A DNA stretch of 64,000 bases from Physcia stellaris. Its lineage: Eukaryota; Ascomycota; Lecanoromycetes; Caliciales; Physciaceae. This document shows positions 43,139-53,742 of the stretch, piece by piece. Both the position numbers and the translations under genes were made by a program. The stretch lies in NCBI GenBank assembly GCA_018902385.1, contig JABSSW010000054.1:124001-188000 (forward strand), read 5' to 3'. Below the pieces are notes generated by a model. That model was not told the DNA's origin. It ran no database searches and was given only the letters and a program-made list of their open reading frames with translations. The first letter of the stretch is position 1. The number at the start of each line of letters is the position of its first letter.

Positions 43139-45063
43139 CGGTGTATTCCCACAAAGTCGCACCCTCCTGAGTGCAATGCATTCTCACAGCAAATATACAT
43201 CTAGAGAATGTCTAATGGTCCATTCGACGGGTTTGGCGACCGACGCTCAACGAAGTAGACTCAACAATATGGCAATGCAGAGCAAGAGAATACCATGCTT
43301 GGTTTGACTCAGTAAACGGCCTGTGATTATCATGATAAAACATTGAGGAGACTAGACACCATGAAGTCACTCGACAAAAGCCTTGTATTTCTTGATATAT
43401 CAATCTGCAATGTAGATCGTCGAAACTCGATGCTATCGAGAAACCAGTCTTGCGATATCAGCAAAGTGAGGGACGATATTCTTAAATGGTGGCACTATAA
43501 CGAAGGTACGATCCATACATTCAGCGGATGCCTGGAGAACGGTAACGCTGATGGTGAATCTAGGTGTACCCACGCTATCCCATGGTCTGGAATTCAGTGG
43601 TGCTAATTTTTCGTTGAAGACACCAACAGATTCACAATTACCCGACTTGGGACGGAAGCAGAAGATGATATTTCTTTCATGTCATCTTCATACAGTCTTC
43701 ATGTCGTCTTCATATGCTTTGTGCCTAACACCCGTAAGCGTACTATCATATTGGGTGTATCGATAGCGATGCATGGGAGGCAGGATAGCACCACATCAGA
43801 CCATGGGATACGGCTGTGCTTATTTCACCTTTTCGGTAATTTTAAGCTTGGAGATGTATTGGTCCTTAGTATCACTGAGCATTCGATTACTGTAAGCTGT
43901 CGACGACACACGGTGGCTGTCAGTCGATTTGCTGGGTTGGTGGGGGCATTGACAGAGGGACTCTCATTATTGAGTGCTAGCACTGTGAGTGTCTCGGCGC
44001 GTTTTCTACTCCATAATGTTTTTATGGTCATTCCTTGATGAGTCTGCTGGGGCCATAGTAGTAAGTAGCCACTCTCAATGGCGACTTGCCGTGCCTATAG
44101 AAACCAGCATTATACAATATCTTCTCAACCTCTGATATCTCCGACCCTACTGTCCAAGATATAAGATTGCAAACAGGTCCAAAGCTCTTGGCTAACGGTT
44201 GAAGTAGCATAAATTAGGGATATGACTTGAAAAGTTACAACCCAACACGTCATTTCAGGCCAACTTCGAGTAGCGAACGATAAAAACATGTTGTTGTCTG
44301 TGTGGGGTTCAACTAGCTGCACCGTCAGCTCTCAAGATACGATGATGCAATTCACCTTACAAGTTGGCAGACAAACAAGGTTGAGACCATTCAACCTGTT
44401 GTACTTGACCCTGTAACCATCGAGCGAGGTAGGGGTTGGGCTGGCATGAAGACTGTAATCAATATGACCTTTGACGAAGCCCGTCACGCGTTGAACCACT
44501 GGGTTACTTCGCCCCAGCAGTATAAACATCTAGCCGGATGTCCAACACTTGAAACTTCCGAATGCTTTAGCGTCAGGTACAATAACAACAACAGATTAGG
44601 TAAGTCTCGCATAAATGATCGCGGCGTTGATCAAGGCTGCGTTATGGGTTATGTCCCCTGGCTATCGACCAACCGATCACCGTCGTTCCGCTCGTTATGC
44701 AACTCTACCGTTAGCATGGAAAGATAGCAGTTGGTACAATGAGATGCGGAGGTTTTTGGAACCTTCTGATCTTTCCTCGGGTTACTATCACGTCGCCAGC
44801 CTTGCATTCAGGTATTCCTGGCCGAGTTGGTTGGAACCAACCGTTCGTTTAACGGAACTTCAAGCCACTCTGAAGAGCTTTCTGGAATCGTGTGCTAAGC
44901 ACACAGGACTATATATTCGTCTTGTTGCTGCTGTACTCATCTCATTCCTCACCTTCGTCCATCTGCACGATCACTCTCGTTTATTCCATCCAGAGGTAAC
45001 TCAGAGCACGTCTTCTGCTCAGACTTTCTTTTTCCAAAATCTGCAAATACTTGTAACTCCACA
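43139..45063. other. gene-poor region carrying a MITE
   Basis: About 1.9 kb with MITE copy A at 43576-43810. A 163-codon plus-strand frame (44615-45106) has a hydrophobic stretch (LYIRLVAAVLISFLTFV) but overlaps the next gene in another frame and has no recognisable family, so I do not call it. Confidence 0.4.
43576..43810 (+). mobile_element. MITE with TA-flanked terminal inverted repeats (copy A)
   Basis: TA then TCCCATGGTCTG at the left end (43576-43589) and CAGACCATGGGA then TA at the right end (43797-43810) are perfect inverted repeats. The body between the TA pair is 231 bp and has no meaningful reading frame. Inside, TTCATGTCATCTTCATA and TTCATGTCGTCTTCATA form a near-tandem pair. TA flanks suggest target duplication of the Tc1/mariner kind, moved by a transposase encoded elsewhere. 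It shares a collinear alignment with copy B at 53743-53974. Confidence 0.85.
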
Positions 45064-45654
45064 ATGCACTCCTTTCAAGTATTCGCTTTTGCATCCGCAC
45101 TTATGACCTTGACATCAGCGTGAGTTGCTCAAAGTCTTCTTAATCCGAGAGATCTAACATAGCGACTAATCGTACGTTCAGTCTTCCTCGCTTCCCATTC
45201 GCAGCTCTCTTCGAGAGAAATCCTCAGTATGAGGCCATTTCGAGCTTTCCAACTTTGACCCTGGCCAGCGCTACCGGCATAGTCCCCTCGGGTACTCTCA
45301 CTGGCAGCGGGACTTTCGGAGCGTTCCCTACCGGCACAGGTACTGGCTTGCCATTTTTCCCCAATATAACATTCACTGGTGTTGCCAGCGAGTCGGTTTC
45401 CAGCTTTAGCATTGCAACGTCGATTTCCGTAGAACCTGTCAAGGTTCCCCGCTACCTCGCTCCCTGTATCCCCAATCCATCAATCAACTCTAAGCGGTGG
45501 AGCCTCATGCCCGGTGGCAACTCCAGAGACCGTAACTGAGACAATCACGGAAACGGTCACTCAAAGTGGAGCACCCTTTCCGAGCGGTACTGGAGGAACT
45601 GCAGGGATTGTGGGTAGTGCGATACTTCCTACAGTTACTCCATTCGCCCTCTGA
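45064..45654 (+). CDS. small secreted Ser/Thr/Gly-rich protein
   Basis: Exon 1 encodes a signal peptide (MHSFQVFAFASALMTLTSA) and ends at a GTGAGT donor at about 45119. The acceptor near 45180 gives LPRFPFAALFERNPQYEAIS, then a repetitive stretch (ATGIVPSGTLTGSGTFGAF, PTGTGTGLPFFPNITFTG). To reach the clearly coding tail (CPVATPETVTETITETVTQS, then GAPFPSGTGGTAG) the frame must change. An intron at 45381-45432 (GTTGCC...CCGTAG) would do it in phase, but the donor is weak and a single-base sequence error is an alternative. The hydrophobic end (AGIVGSAILPTVTPFAL) is short for a GPI signal. Likely extracellular or wall-associated; no family assigned. Confidence 0.65.
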
Positions 45655-46094
45655 ATAGTGGCTTCATTTCCATTACGATCTGAGACAGCAACTTTCAATC
45701 AGTGCATTCATGGGTTAAGTCAATGATATAGACGGCGCTACGACGATTTCTCTGGCGCAGGAAAGGAGTGATGGCTTATTCGTCAATATAGATTCATCGT
45801 GTACATAGCTACTTCATGCAATGTGTTCACACGTTCAGTGCCTTTTCCATGCATACAATACGAGATAAAATCGAGGAGCATCGGGTGTTGACTTTGGCTT
45901 GGCAGCGTCGAGGATCTCTTTGAACCTCGGGCTCCAAAGAATTGAACCCCTATCCTCCACCTTTGACATGGTACAGAGTGAGCATAAACACCATGAGCTC
46001 CAACTCCGAAATAGTCGATGAAGAGTCTCATACGAGCTGTCCTCGTGCTGCAACATTTGGTGGGGCGCTCAATGCATACGCCTTCGATCCAGGC
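45655..46094. other. intergenic
   Basis: 3' flank of the secreted-protein gene and 5' flank of the DNA glycosylase gene. If the glycosylase has an upstream first exon it would lie here; none was identified. Confidence 0.4.
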
Positions 46095-46933
46095 ATGTCC
46101 ACCCCCTGAAACGCATAACGCGTTCTTCAAATGCTGCTTCCCCAACCCCATCAACTCAATCTGCTTCACGCGCCAAATCCAGCGGCAACTCACCTACCAA
46201 GCAAGACCGCGTTCTGAACGGGTCACCGATCAAGAAAGCGAAGCAGCCCCCAAGGCCCACACCCAAAAAGCTCAAACGCACGTCGTCTGGCTACGCGCCT
46301 CCAAGCAAATACGCCCACCTGGTCAACAACCTCGTAGATTCCCTTGGCTCAAACCTACTCTGTCTCTTCATCGGGCTCAACCCAGGTCTTCGTACCGCTA
46401 GCACGGGTCATGCGTACAACCATCCCTCCAACCTCTTCTGGAAGCTGCTGCACAGCTCCGGCTGCACGCCGCGACGATGTCAACCCGAAGAAGATCGGGA
46501 CATGCCTCGATTGTACGAGCTGGGTCTCACGAACATCGTCGAGAGGCCCACAAAAGACGGCAGTGAGCTAAGCAAAGACGAGATGGACGCCGGCGTTGCG
46601 GTGCTGGAGATGAAGATCGCGCGCGATAGACCGGAAGTGGTGGCGATTGTGGGGAAGAGTATCTGGGAAAGCATTTGGCGGGTCAGGCATGGGAAGAAGA
46701 TTACCAAAGAGCAATTCCGCTACGGGTGGCAGGATGACTCGGAGAGAATGGGCGTTGTGGCTGCGGGAGATGAGCCGTGGGAGGGCGCGAGGGTGTTTGT
46801 TGCTACGACTACTAGTGGGCTGGCTGCTGGGATGCGACCTCATGAGAAGGAGGAGGTCTGGAGACGCTTGGGTGAATGGGTCGAGAGGAGGCGGGCGGAA
46901 AGGCTGAATGTGGCCCCCAAGATTGAGGCCTAG
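46095..46933 (+). CDS. mismatch-type uracil/thymine DNA glycosylase (MUG/TDG family)
   Basis: After a basic Ser-rich leader (RITRSSNAASPTPSTQSASR, KKAKQPPRPTPKKLKR), the domain begins GYAPPSKYAHLVNNLVDSLG. The catalytic motif is LFIGLNPGLRTASTGHAY, with the Asn of the G-x-N-P-G motif found in Mug/TDG. It is followed by HPSNLFWKLLHSSG and GLTNIVERPT. The second site is VFVATTTSGLAAGMRP, the Mug/TDG V-x-x-x-S-x-S/T-G block, and the protein ends WVERRRAERLNVAPKIEA. By family it removes U or T mispaired with G in base-excision repair in the nucleus. The coding frame has no ATG of its own. The ATG at 46095 (MSTP) is one base out of frame, and one more C in the run at 46102-46106 would fuse it cleanly; an unseen upstream exon is the alternative. 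Confidence 0.88.
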
Positions 46934-48989
46934 AAGCAGTAGGAGCAGTAGAGTGCTCAAGGTGTCTCGATGATACGGATAAAAATAAGTTGTATCTCAA
47001 TCTTGCCAATCTTGCACACTTTTTCAGCAAACCTTGCAACCTTTTAAACCCGCTCTCTCTGCAACAACGCTGCTCCTTTCTGCTGCTGCAATTGTTACTA
47101 CTTATTTTCGAGTAACTAGTTCCCTTTTCTTCATGGGTTGTACAACTCCTGCTTTCTTTACACAAGACGCTTCTGTGGTTTCTGATTTTAAGGGGATCTT
47201 AGTGTCTAGCTTGAAGCTTCAAGATGGCCTCCTTTTTCCTTAGATGAGGCCCAAACTGAATTCGATGGCCAAGTTATTACCTACTCTATCCCTTCCATCA
47301 ATTCAATCTGTGGCAATGATACACAGCCCATGAAAGTGGAGTTTTCTGTGGGTGTATAGATGAAGGAGTAATATCCTGAAACTTTGGAGAAGCCCTGAGA
47401 TCTCTAAAGACCCTCTCTGGAGTGAAGAGGTGGCGTTTGAATGAAAAGATGACTGTCTGCCATTCCTCGTCCATAGACATGGTGGCTCACCAAGAGGGAC
47501 AAGAGGAACGGTCTGCGACGGCCGTGAATCACAGCCAGCGATACCGAGCATAATTCACTGACATAATTAAAATTCAGGACGGTAACATGTTTGCCTAAGG
47601 GTAAATTCTGGCTGTGGAATGACTTTCTATAGAGCACGTTCCAGGTAATTATCACCGAATCCCCAAGGCTATAAATCCTCTACTACCCGACCAAGCGGGC
47701 GCTGGGGAATACAGAGATCTGGTCTGTTCCCCCATCTCCTCATCGCCAACCCGAAGGCTGGACAGCTGCTCCGTTCAAGCTATGATCTTCCTGGTCCATA
47801 ACTTGTGCTTTGGTTATCAAGTGTGTCGAGATAGATGCACGCAGATTCACTCCCTCCGGACAAATTCGAGTGCGGATCAAAGATCTAAATCACGTGTCAA
47901 ATCAAGGTTACCCGTCTTCAAAATTTAGAACATGAACTGCTACGAATGCAGTTTTGGACTTGACTTATTTCCAAGTCGGGCTGTCACTTGTTCATCCGGT
48001 TTTCGATGGAGATTTGTGGTTATGTAGGAGGGGAGATCCGCACTCAATGTTGCCAGAGGCACGTGAGTTGTTGGAGGAAGTAGAAGGCTTCGAGTGCTTG
48101 TATGTATTGACTATTCCAGGTCCAGGAAAGGGTTGGAAAACTTATCCTCGAGCAACCAGCATAGCATTGATATGTTTTCACTGGATGGCTAGGCAGGCAA
48201 GCCTCGTTCATCAAAGCAGGAAATACTAAAACTAGGCAAATGGAGCTCCAGTCCCACGTAAGAAAGAAAAATTCCTGGTCAACTCAAGATGTCTCACAAT
48301 CCTGCTTCTACATGCCCTTTTCGCTTCTAGCCTTTTCTCTTGGCAAACCTATCCAGATATCCAGGTCAGCGCCTTTCAGAATGTAAATAAGTCCCAGGTC
48401 CAGAAGTGATATACATACTATGTAGGAGTCAGAGAATCAATTAGTCAGCTTAGCGAGTGAGGCTCATGTCAGCTTTTCTACCCGTATCTGGAAACCGAAT
48501 ATAGATACTAAAGCCATGATATTTAGTAAGTGGATTGGAAAACGCACCTGAAGCATTTCGAGCTCTGTCACTGATGAGATGGATGAACTCTGTCGAGATC
48601 GGAATCACAGAAACTAGAGATTATGAATAATACAAAAAAACCGTTTGATCTCCAAATGTTATACCCTATTCCAGGATATCATCAGACCTGTTCTTCAATA
48701 TGAAGTGTTTACAGTTCCTCAGACACGAAATGCCATGATGAAGCAATAAACACATCAAGCTGTTTACTCCCTTTAAATTCAGCGACGTTTACATTCTCCG
48801 AGCCAAGACCATAAAGGGATAGACAATGTTGAGTCTTGTCTCAATGTATATTCTTCAACATGTGCATCCTGTGAATGAAATGTGCCGAGACGTATCACAA
48901 ATCACCTTATCACGGTATAAATCACTTTCTCTAACACTGACATATACCGGATCGGTTATGATTGAGAGATATTGAAATTCCATACCTGA
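46934..48989. other. gene-poor region
   Basis: About 2 kb. Short frames on both strands (for example 47954-48229 plus) show no domain, signal peptide or splice support. No repeat is recognised. Confidence 0.4.
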
Positions 48990-49810
48990 ATGGTCATGAA
49001 TGCTATCAAGCCATCATTCCAAACCCCGATCACAGAAGTGCCATTCATTTGCACAAGGATGACCAAGCCACCAGCTAAAGCATCTTTGATGGGCCTACCT
49101 GTCGAGCTCCGACACGAGATCTTTGGACATTTATTTCCGAAAAGAAACTTTGGAGCATTCATGGAATGGGCCGATCTTGATCTTTATCCCAGGAGACAAG
49201 ACGGTCCCGCAGAGCAGGGGACTGCAGGCATCGCGAGAAAAGGGTACGCACAATGCAGATTCACGATCAAAGAAGTCAGTCACCAGTTGAACGATGAGGT
49301 GCACGACTTCATGTACACAAAGAAATTCAGTGTCCGCTTCCAGGAGCGGATGTTCTTCGGAGACCGTGCCTCCGATATGCTGAGGAGGGAGCAGAGTACA
49401 GATTCAAGGTCGACTGGGACGATTTTGCCTACACGAAGGCGAAGCAGATCAAGATATCTGTGGAACCCTCGACTTTTCCGGGATTCTGGGATTGCGTATG
49501 GTCAGCTCTGACAACGCTTTGTAAGGATCATTTGGTTCATTTCCATTGCATTCGGATTATCACCATCAACCTGTGGGATATGGGACGCGGTAGTTGGTGT
49601 GGCATGTATGAAGATTACAACGGGGACGGGGAAGTGTACGAGTACGAGCCTATCGAGGCTCGTCTGGCGGATTACTCTAAAACATTGAATATCTTCGAGG
49701 AAGTGATCTCCAAGGTTGACACATGCATCATACGACTTCCGTATTGGATTGAGAACCATAACGATTTCGGTCCTGTCGTTGAGAAATGGAAGGAAATTTA
49801 TGGCGCGTAG
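48990..49810 (+). CDS. F-box-like fungal protein, frame interrupted
   Basis: The first frame, from MVMNAIKPSF or the inner MTKPPAKAS, contains SLMGLPVELRHEIFGHLFPK, the L-P-x-E-x-x-x-x-I-F motif of F-box-like proteins. It then reads RFTIKEVSHQLNDEVHDFMY, as in many Pezizomycotina proteins of this type. From about 49390 the coding signal passes to another frame (EYRFKVDWDDFAYTKAKQIK, PSTFPGFWDCVWSALTTL) and ends WIENHNDFGPVVEKWKEIYG. No GT-AG intron is available at the switch. One extra G in the GGG at 49387-49389 would join them. Either a sequence error or a recent pseudogene. F-box proteins recruit substrates to SCF ubiquitin ligases, but for this fungal group that role is unproven. Confidence 0.6.
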
Positions 49811-50120
49811 ATCGCCTTCATACCTTGGTGTGCGTATATCCCACGGGGCCTTCGGATACCGGAAGGTGAAGGTGTCCCGGAGCGATATGGTTTCGGGGAA
49901 ATCTCAGATGAATAAGTGTTCCGCTTGAGAGAACTGCAAGTCGGGTATTGTCTGCAACGATCAGATGAGATGCGAATTCAAGGATCAAAAGGGGTCACAT
50001 ACTTAGGAGGCAGCCACGGATAACTTTATATAAAAATTGAGCGGTGGAGACCTTTTGAGACGGTTGTCTGTTCAAGGCTCAGAACGTGCTTCTACCGCCG
50101 AAGGACCCTCTGATCACCAA
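49811..50120. other. convergent intergenic region
   Basis: 3' flanks of two convergent genes; nothing else is seen. Confidence 0.45.
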
Positions 50121-50606
50121 TCATACGCCCTCAACGAATACGATCCAGTCCGGATCCCATTCAATATACTGCCAGCCACCCTGCCCATACTCTTGACAGA
50201 GCTCCAAAGTGCTGATCACGCTCATGATGACTTGCCGCGGCGATATCCGTAGTTTGCTGTGTCCATCATAGCGTCTATCCATTCCAATCACGCACGGTGG
50301 CCACGTTAATCTTATCGGCTTCGAGACGACTCGCGAGTAAGTGCGTTCTATGTCAATGTCACTTCGGGAAAAAAGATATCTAAGTGCGCGACCGCAATAT
50401 TGACTACTGACGGGCACCCGGGGACCTATAGATTCTATGATGCAGTGCGTTCGGGAAGCTAGATTTACAAGCTTTCTATTGTCAATAGCTGGCGTCCCGT
50501 TTGTGTGGGTTAACGGAGGAGTGATAACAGCAGCAGAAGAGTGTTGGGACATGACGAGGCCGAAGAGAAGGATAGAGCAAAGGAATCGAATGCAACGAGA
50601 GATCAT
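50121..50606 (-). CDS. small secreted cysteine-containing protein
   Basis: The start at 50606 gives a signal peptide (MISRCIRFLCSILLFGLVMS, cleavage likely after SSA). The frame continues 24 codons upstream, but the inner Met fits secretion. The mature part of about 135 residues has four Cys (THCIIE, SQYCGRA, PPCVIGMDRR, LELCQEYGQ) that could form two disulfides. The blocks PIRLTWPPCVIGMDRR and ELCQEYGQGGWQYIEWDPDW resemble a group of small secreted hypothetical proteins in plant- and rock-associated ascomycetes, which is recognition by pattern only. Single exon. Function unknown; effector-like features (small, secreted, Cys pairs) do not prove such a role. Confidence 0.65.
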   Translation of the reverse strand: MISRCIRFLCSILLFGLVMSQHSSAAVITPPLTHTNGTPAIDNRKLVNLASRTHCIIESIGPRVPVSSQYCGRALRYLFSRSDIDIERTYSRVVSKPIRLTWPPCVIGMDRRYDGHSKLRISPRQVIMSVISTLELCQEYGQGGWQYIEWDPDWIVFVEGV

Positions 50607-50924
50607 TGCAAAATCACTGCTTTCCAACAGGACAGAGGGTCTCGTTGAGAGAATGTTATTGCCAGAATGCAGCAGCATTAGATGGCTGTCTCTTACCTTA
50701 TGTGCGCGGCAAAGATATCATAACTGCGATAGCCAGTCATAGAAGCGCCGCACACAATAGCAAACGTAGCGATACGATAAGACTCCCAATTATCCTATGC
50801 TCCTTCGTATTCCGATTCGCGTATTCCTCTGCTCATTGAGCGGCTACTACTCGGACGAAGCAGCCTCAGACGTCCAATATGGGGGATCCACTAAACTATA
50901 AGTAACTTGAATGATATAAGGGCA
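50607..50924. other. intergenic
   Basis: 318 bp between two minus-strand genes: promoter of the secreted-protein gene and 3' flank of NPR2. Confidence 0.45.
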
Positions 50925-52248
50925 TCATCTATGCATGACCTGGACATCATTCCAGTCTTTCAGCTTCCTGGTTAGTTCTTTTTCACTGATCATGAGCTCG
51001 GTGCATATTTGGTCAAAGCAGTGTGTGCCGTCGAGATACTGTGCGAGACCCAGTCCTCCAGCAGCGGGCGTTGAACTGTCTTTGGATTTGTCTTTGCCCT
51101 TTGCCTGCCAGCCTTGCTTCTTTTTTGCAGCTTTGGATGACTTGAGCGCGGACGGCGAGAGGGCATATTTGTGCACGCGATAAAGAAACCCTTTGATAAC
51201 ACCAAAAGTAATAAATCGTCGAACGTCAATACCTGACAGTTCTGACTCATGCGCCATATACCAATCCTTCACAGTGAGGCCTTGACGAAGGGCAAGGTAA
51301 AGTTCTGTTACTCGAGTCTCGCTGATGCCCTTGGTCAAGGTCGTGTCACCTGTTTCGTACTCCGTTGGGATCGCAACGTACCTAACGCACTCCGCCTGAA
51401 CTTCAGGGTCATCAACGAAGTGCGAGATCTCTGCCGTAGGTGCGTATATAGCCTTAAATTGGAAGATATCCAAAAGTTGGAGACAACCATAGTAGAGTAG
51501 ATGCTGCACAGCTTTTCTTGTGAGCTTATAGTCTGCGTCTGCTCGAAGGGATATCTGCTTAACGCTATTGATCCCATCGATGTATGGCAATATTCGTAGC
51601 ATTGTCAAATCCCAATTATCATCTACCAAGTCGGCTAGTTTTACTGTACTTAGGGGTACATGGTGGGGCAAGACTGGTGGAGGTGGAGGATAGGTGGGAA
51701 AGAGCTTGATGTTAAGTGTGTTGAACTCATCGATCGGTATTTGAGTCTCGCTGTAGTTGTTCAGGTCTTCCATCAGAACTTCACAAAGTGAATAGATCTT
51801 GCCACTGTTCGGTGGACTTGTGTCATTGGACAAGAACCTTGACTGCTCTTCCAAAGTTCTCAACAAGCTAGCCAGCTTAAGGGTGACTGTGGTATAGGAA
51901 GCAAAGGGCGTCTCCTCGTCCAAAACAAAAGCGAAATTGAATAGGTAGGCATTGCGGGGGTATGTGGAGGACGAGAGGCAGATTGGGTACGACAAGATGC
52001 GATATCCGTTGTGGGTGAAGATGATGAGATTCGAGCAGAAATTAGGTCGTGGGATAAGGAAGCCGGAGACACTCGGAAAGTGTATCAGAGGCTGAGTCGT
52101 TGACGATGGAGCAGTCGTGATAGACTCGGTTGGCACTTGGTGTAACACTTTAGGTCCTATCAACGAATGAGCACAGTCTTCCAAGATGGGGAACTATTAG
52201 ATGACCTTCATGGTTGTCAAAGATAGCGAAGAATATCGCTTTTATCAT
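50925..52248 (-). CDS. NPR2: nitrogen permease regulator 2 (GATOR1/SEACIT subunit)
   Basis: Two exons. Exon 1, from 52248, encodes MIKAIFFAIFDNHEG. The donor GTCATC and acceptor GATAG join it to PKVLHQVPTESI, rebuilding the conserved E-G-P-K-V-x-H-Q-V-P start of Npr2/NPRL2. The longin-type N-terminal domain continues with FPSVSGFLIPRPNFCSNLI and GYRILSYPICL. The C-terminal winged-helix part has LTMLRILPYIDGINSVKQIS, VQHLLYYGCLQLLDIF and GVIKGFLYRVHKY, and ends DGTHCFDQICTELMISEKEL. By family it forms a complex with Npr3 and Iml1 at the vacuole and inhibits TORC1 on amino-acid or nitrogen limitation through the Rag GTPases. About 430 residues, similar to other ascomycetes. Divergent from the RidA gene. 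Confidence 0.95.
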
Positions 52249-52661
52249 CACGATGGACGGGCTTTAGACGTTTCCTCCATCCGCTGGAAGCAATTTTGGG
52301 TGGATCTCACATCCTCGAAGATGGCAATGCAGCGATCAGCGCAACGATCACCCATTGAGGGGTTCTCGCATGTTCTCGGAATAAGACGCGGAATAATAGG
52401 TTCCTGGTATGAGGTTCACCTCATAATCTTCGACTAAGAGGCATATGATGGATGTTCCGAAGCAGATGAGTTAAGTGGTGGTCCGTGCTCAAGCTCTCCT
52501 TTGGTCGAACTGCAGATCTTCGAATGACGATGGCTTCAAGCCTCTCGGAGATGTCAAGTCAAACGATACATTGTTGAGTTTAGACTAAACTACAAGATAA
52601 AGCAGTCTGCAACCTTAGACCGATTCAGATCTCGCTTTCATCTTGTAATTATTATATTCCA
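52249..52661. promoter_or_regulatory. divergent promoter, NPR2 / RidA-family genes
   Basis: 413 bp between opposite start codons. No specific site is assigned. Confidence 0.5.
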
Positions 52662-53182
52662 ATGCCTACACGAACCCCCGTCAGCACAGATAAAGCCCCT
52701 CCTCCCCTTCCTTTCTACTCCCAAGCAATCATCTGCAATGGCATGGTCTACTGTTCTGGCAGCATAGGCATGAGCCCAGACACCAAAGCCTTAGTCGAAG
52801 GAGGGATTGCAGATCGCACAGTCAGTGCGCCCTGAGGAGCTACGGCCACCCGTCATCTCATCACTAATATCCTCACGTTTGTCATTACACTAGACCCAAT
52901 GCCTGAAGAACCTCTCCGCAGTTCTCGAAGAAGCTGGTAGCTCGCTACAAAATTGCGTCAAGGTCAACGTTTTCTTGACCAGCATGACGAATTTCGCGGC
53001 GATGAATAAGGTGTATGATAGTTTCTTCAATGAGCCGAAGCCGGTAAGTAGATCTCTATTTCGCTCTACTGCTCAGAAGAAATACTTTCGGCTGATCTGA
53101 ATGGCAGTGTCGGACATGTGTCGCTGTGCACGAATTACCAATGCGAACAGACGTCGAAATAGAGTGCATAGCTCATCTGTAG
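52662..53182 (+). CDS. RidA/YER057c/UK114-family protein
   Basis: Three phase-0 exons (52662-52820, 52894-53043, 53108-53182) encode 127 residues. The N-terminal strand block reads PPPLPFYSQAIICNGMVYCS, then GSIGMSPDTKALVEGGIADR. The middle has TQCLKNLSAVLEEAGSSLQN and CVKVNVFLTSMTNFAAMNKV. The end has PKPCRTCVAVHELPMRTDVE followed by IECIAHL. The Arg in the R-T-C-V-A-V block matches the conserved Arg that contacts the substrate carboxylate in RidA enamine/imine deaminases. By family it hydrolyses reactive 2-aminoacrylate-type intermediates from PLP enzymes, in cytosol or mitochondria. No clear targeting leader is seen. Length is normal for the family. Confidence 0.93.
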
Positions 53183-53742
53183 GTAAGCTCTCGAACGTTC
53201 ACATGTATTATACCTCACGTAGTGACCTTGATATCCTATCCCCCTAGGTCGGAAGCCGACGAGAACGAACAGGTTTCGCCTCCGGCGCAGACACGCATCC
53301 CTTTTACTGGCGATTTCTGATTACAGGTTAGAATCCCCAATGGCGACATCGTTCCAAGATCTGAGAGCTACCTTTGGACGGGCATACTCTTGGTGTCCGG
53401 GGTCCTTGTCTTTATTGTCGTATTTCGGTTGTTTCCCGGATTGCAGCAGACCCTAATTTCTCTTCTCTGGCTCGACTTGGAGACTTAGGCGAAACATATA
53501 TTAAGCCATTCTTGATGTAGACAGGAATGGATTTAGGCAAACGGAGAGATTTCGGTTGTACTCATGACTGCATCACTTGTTGTCGCAACACAACCTTCCT
53601 AAACTCGGGCCACTAGCTTGTGCTTCATCCTAGAATCAAGCTTGATGTGAATTCATGACATAGTAAGCTTATAAAAGGCTGCGTCAGCATGAGTATAAAC
53701 GTGAATATAAAGAGAAGATGACAAACACGGGTGCAAAGAAAG
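53183..53742. other. intergenic with a possible short exon
   Basis: 3' flank of the RidA gene and left flank of MITE copy B. It holds a possible tail-anchor exon, listed separately. GTAAGC directly follows the RidA stop, so a 3'-UTR intron ending at CCCTAG near 53247 is possible. Confidence 0.4.
53327..53488 (+). other. possible exon encoding a tail-anchor helix
   Basis: After a good acceptor (GATTACAG) a 53-codon frame reads RIPNGDIVPRSESYLW, then a strongly hydrophobic helix (TGILLVSGVLVFIVVFRLF), and ends LDLET-stop. Composition suggests a tail-anchored or single-pass protein. I cannot place the upstream exon. It lies just after the RidA gene on the same strand, so it might be an alternative 3' exon of that gene or part of a separate small gene. 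Confidence 0.3.

Noticed and set aside
43679-44038. Plus-strand frame that resembles a minus-strand frame at 53653-53874
   Set aside because: The likeness comes from the shared MITE body, not from a protein family; the frames are not conserved as coding sequence.
44615-45106. 163-codon plus-strand frame with a hydrophobic segment
   Set aside because: It overlaps the signal-peptide exon of the secreted-protein gene in another frame, has no recognisable family, and its composition does not look coding.
47954-48229. 91-codon plus-strand frame
   Set aside because: No domain, signal peptide, splice context or coding-like composition.
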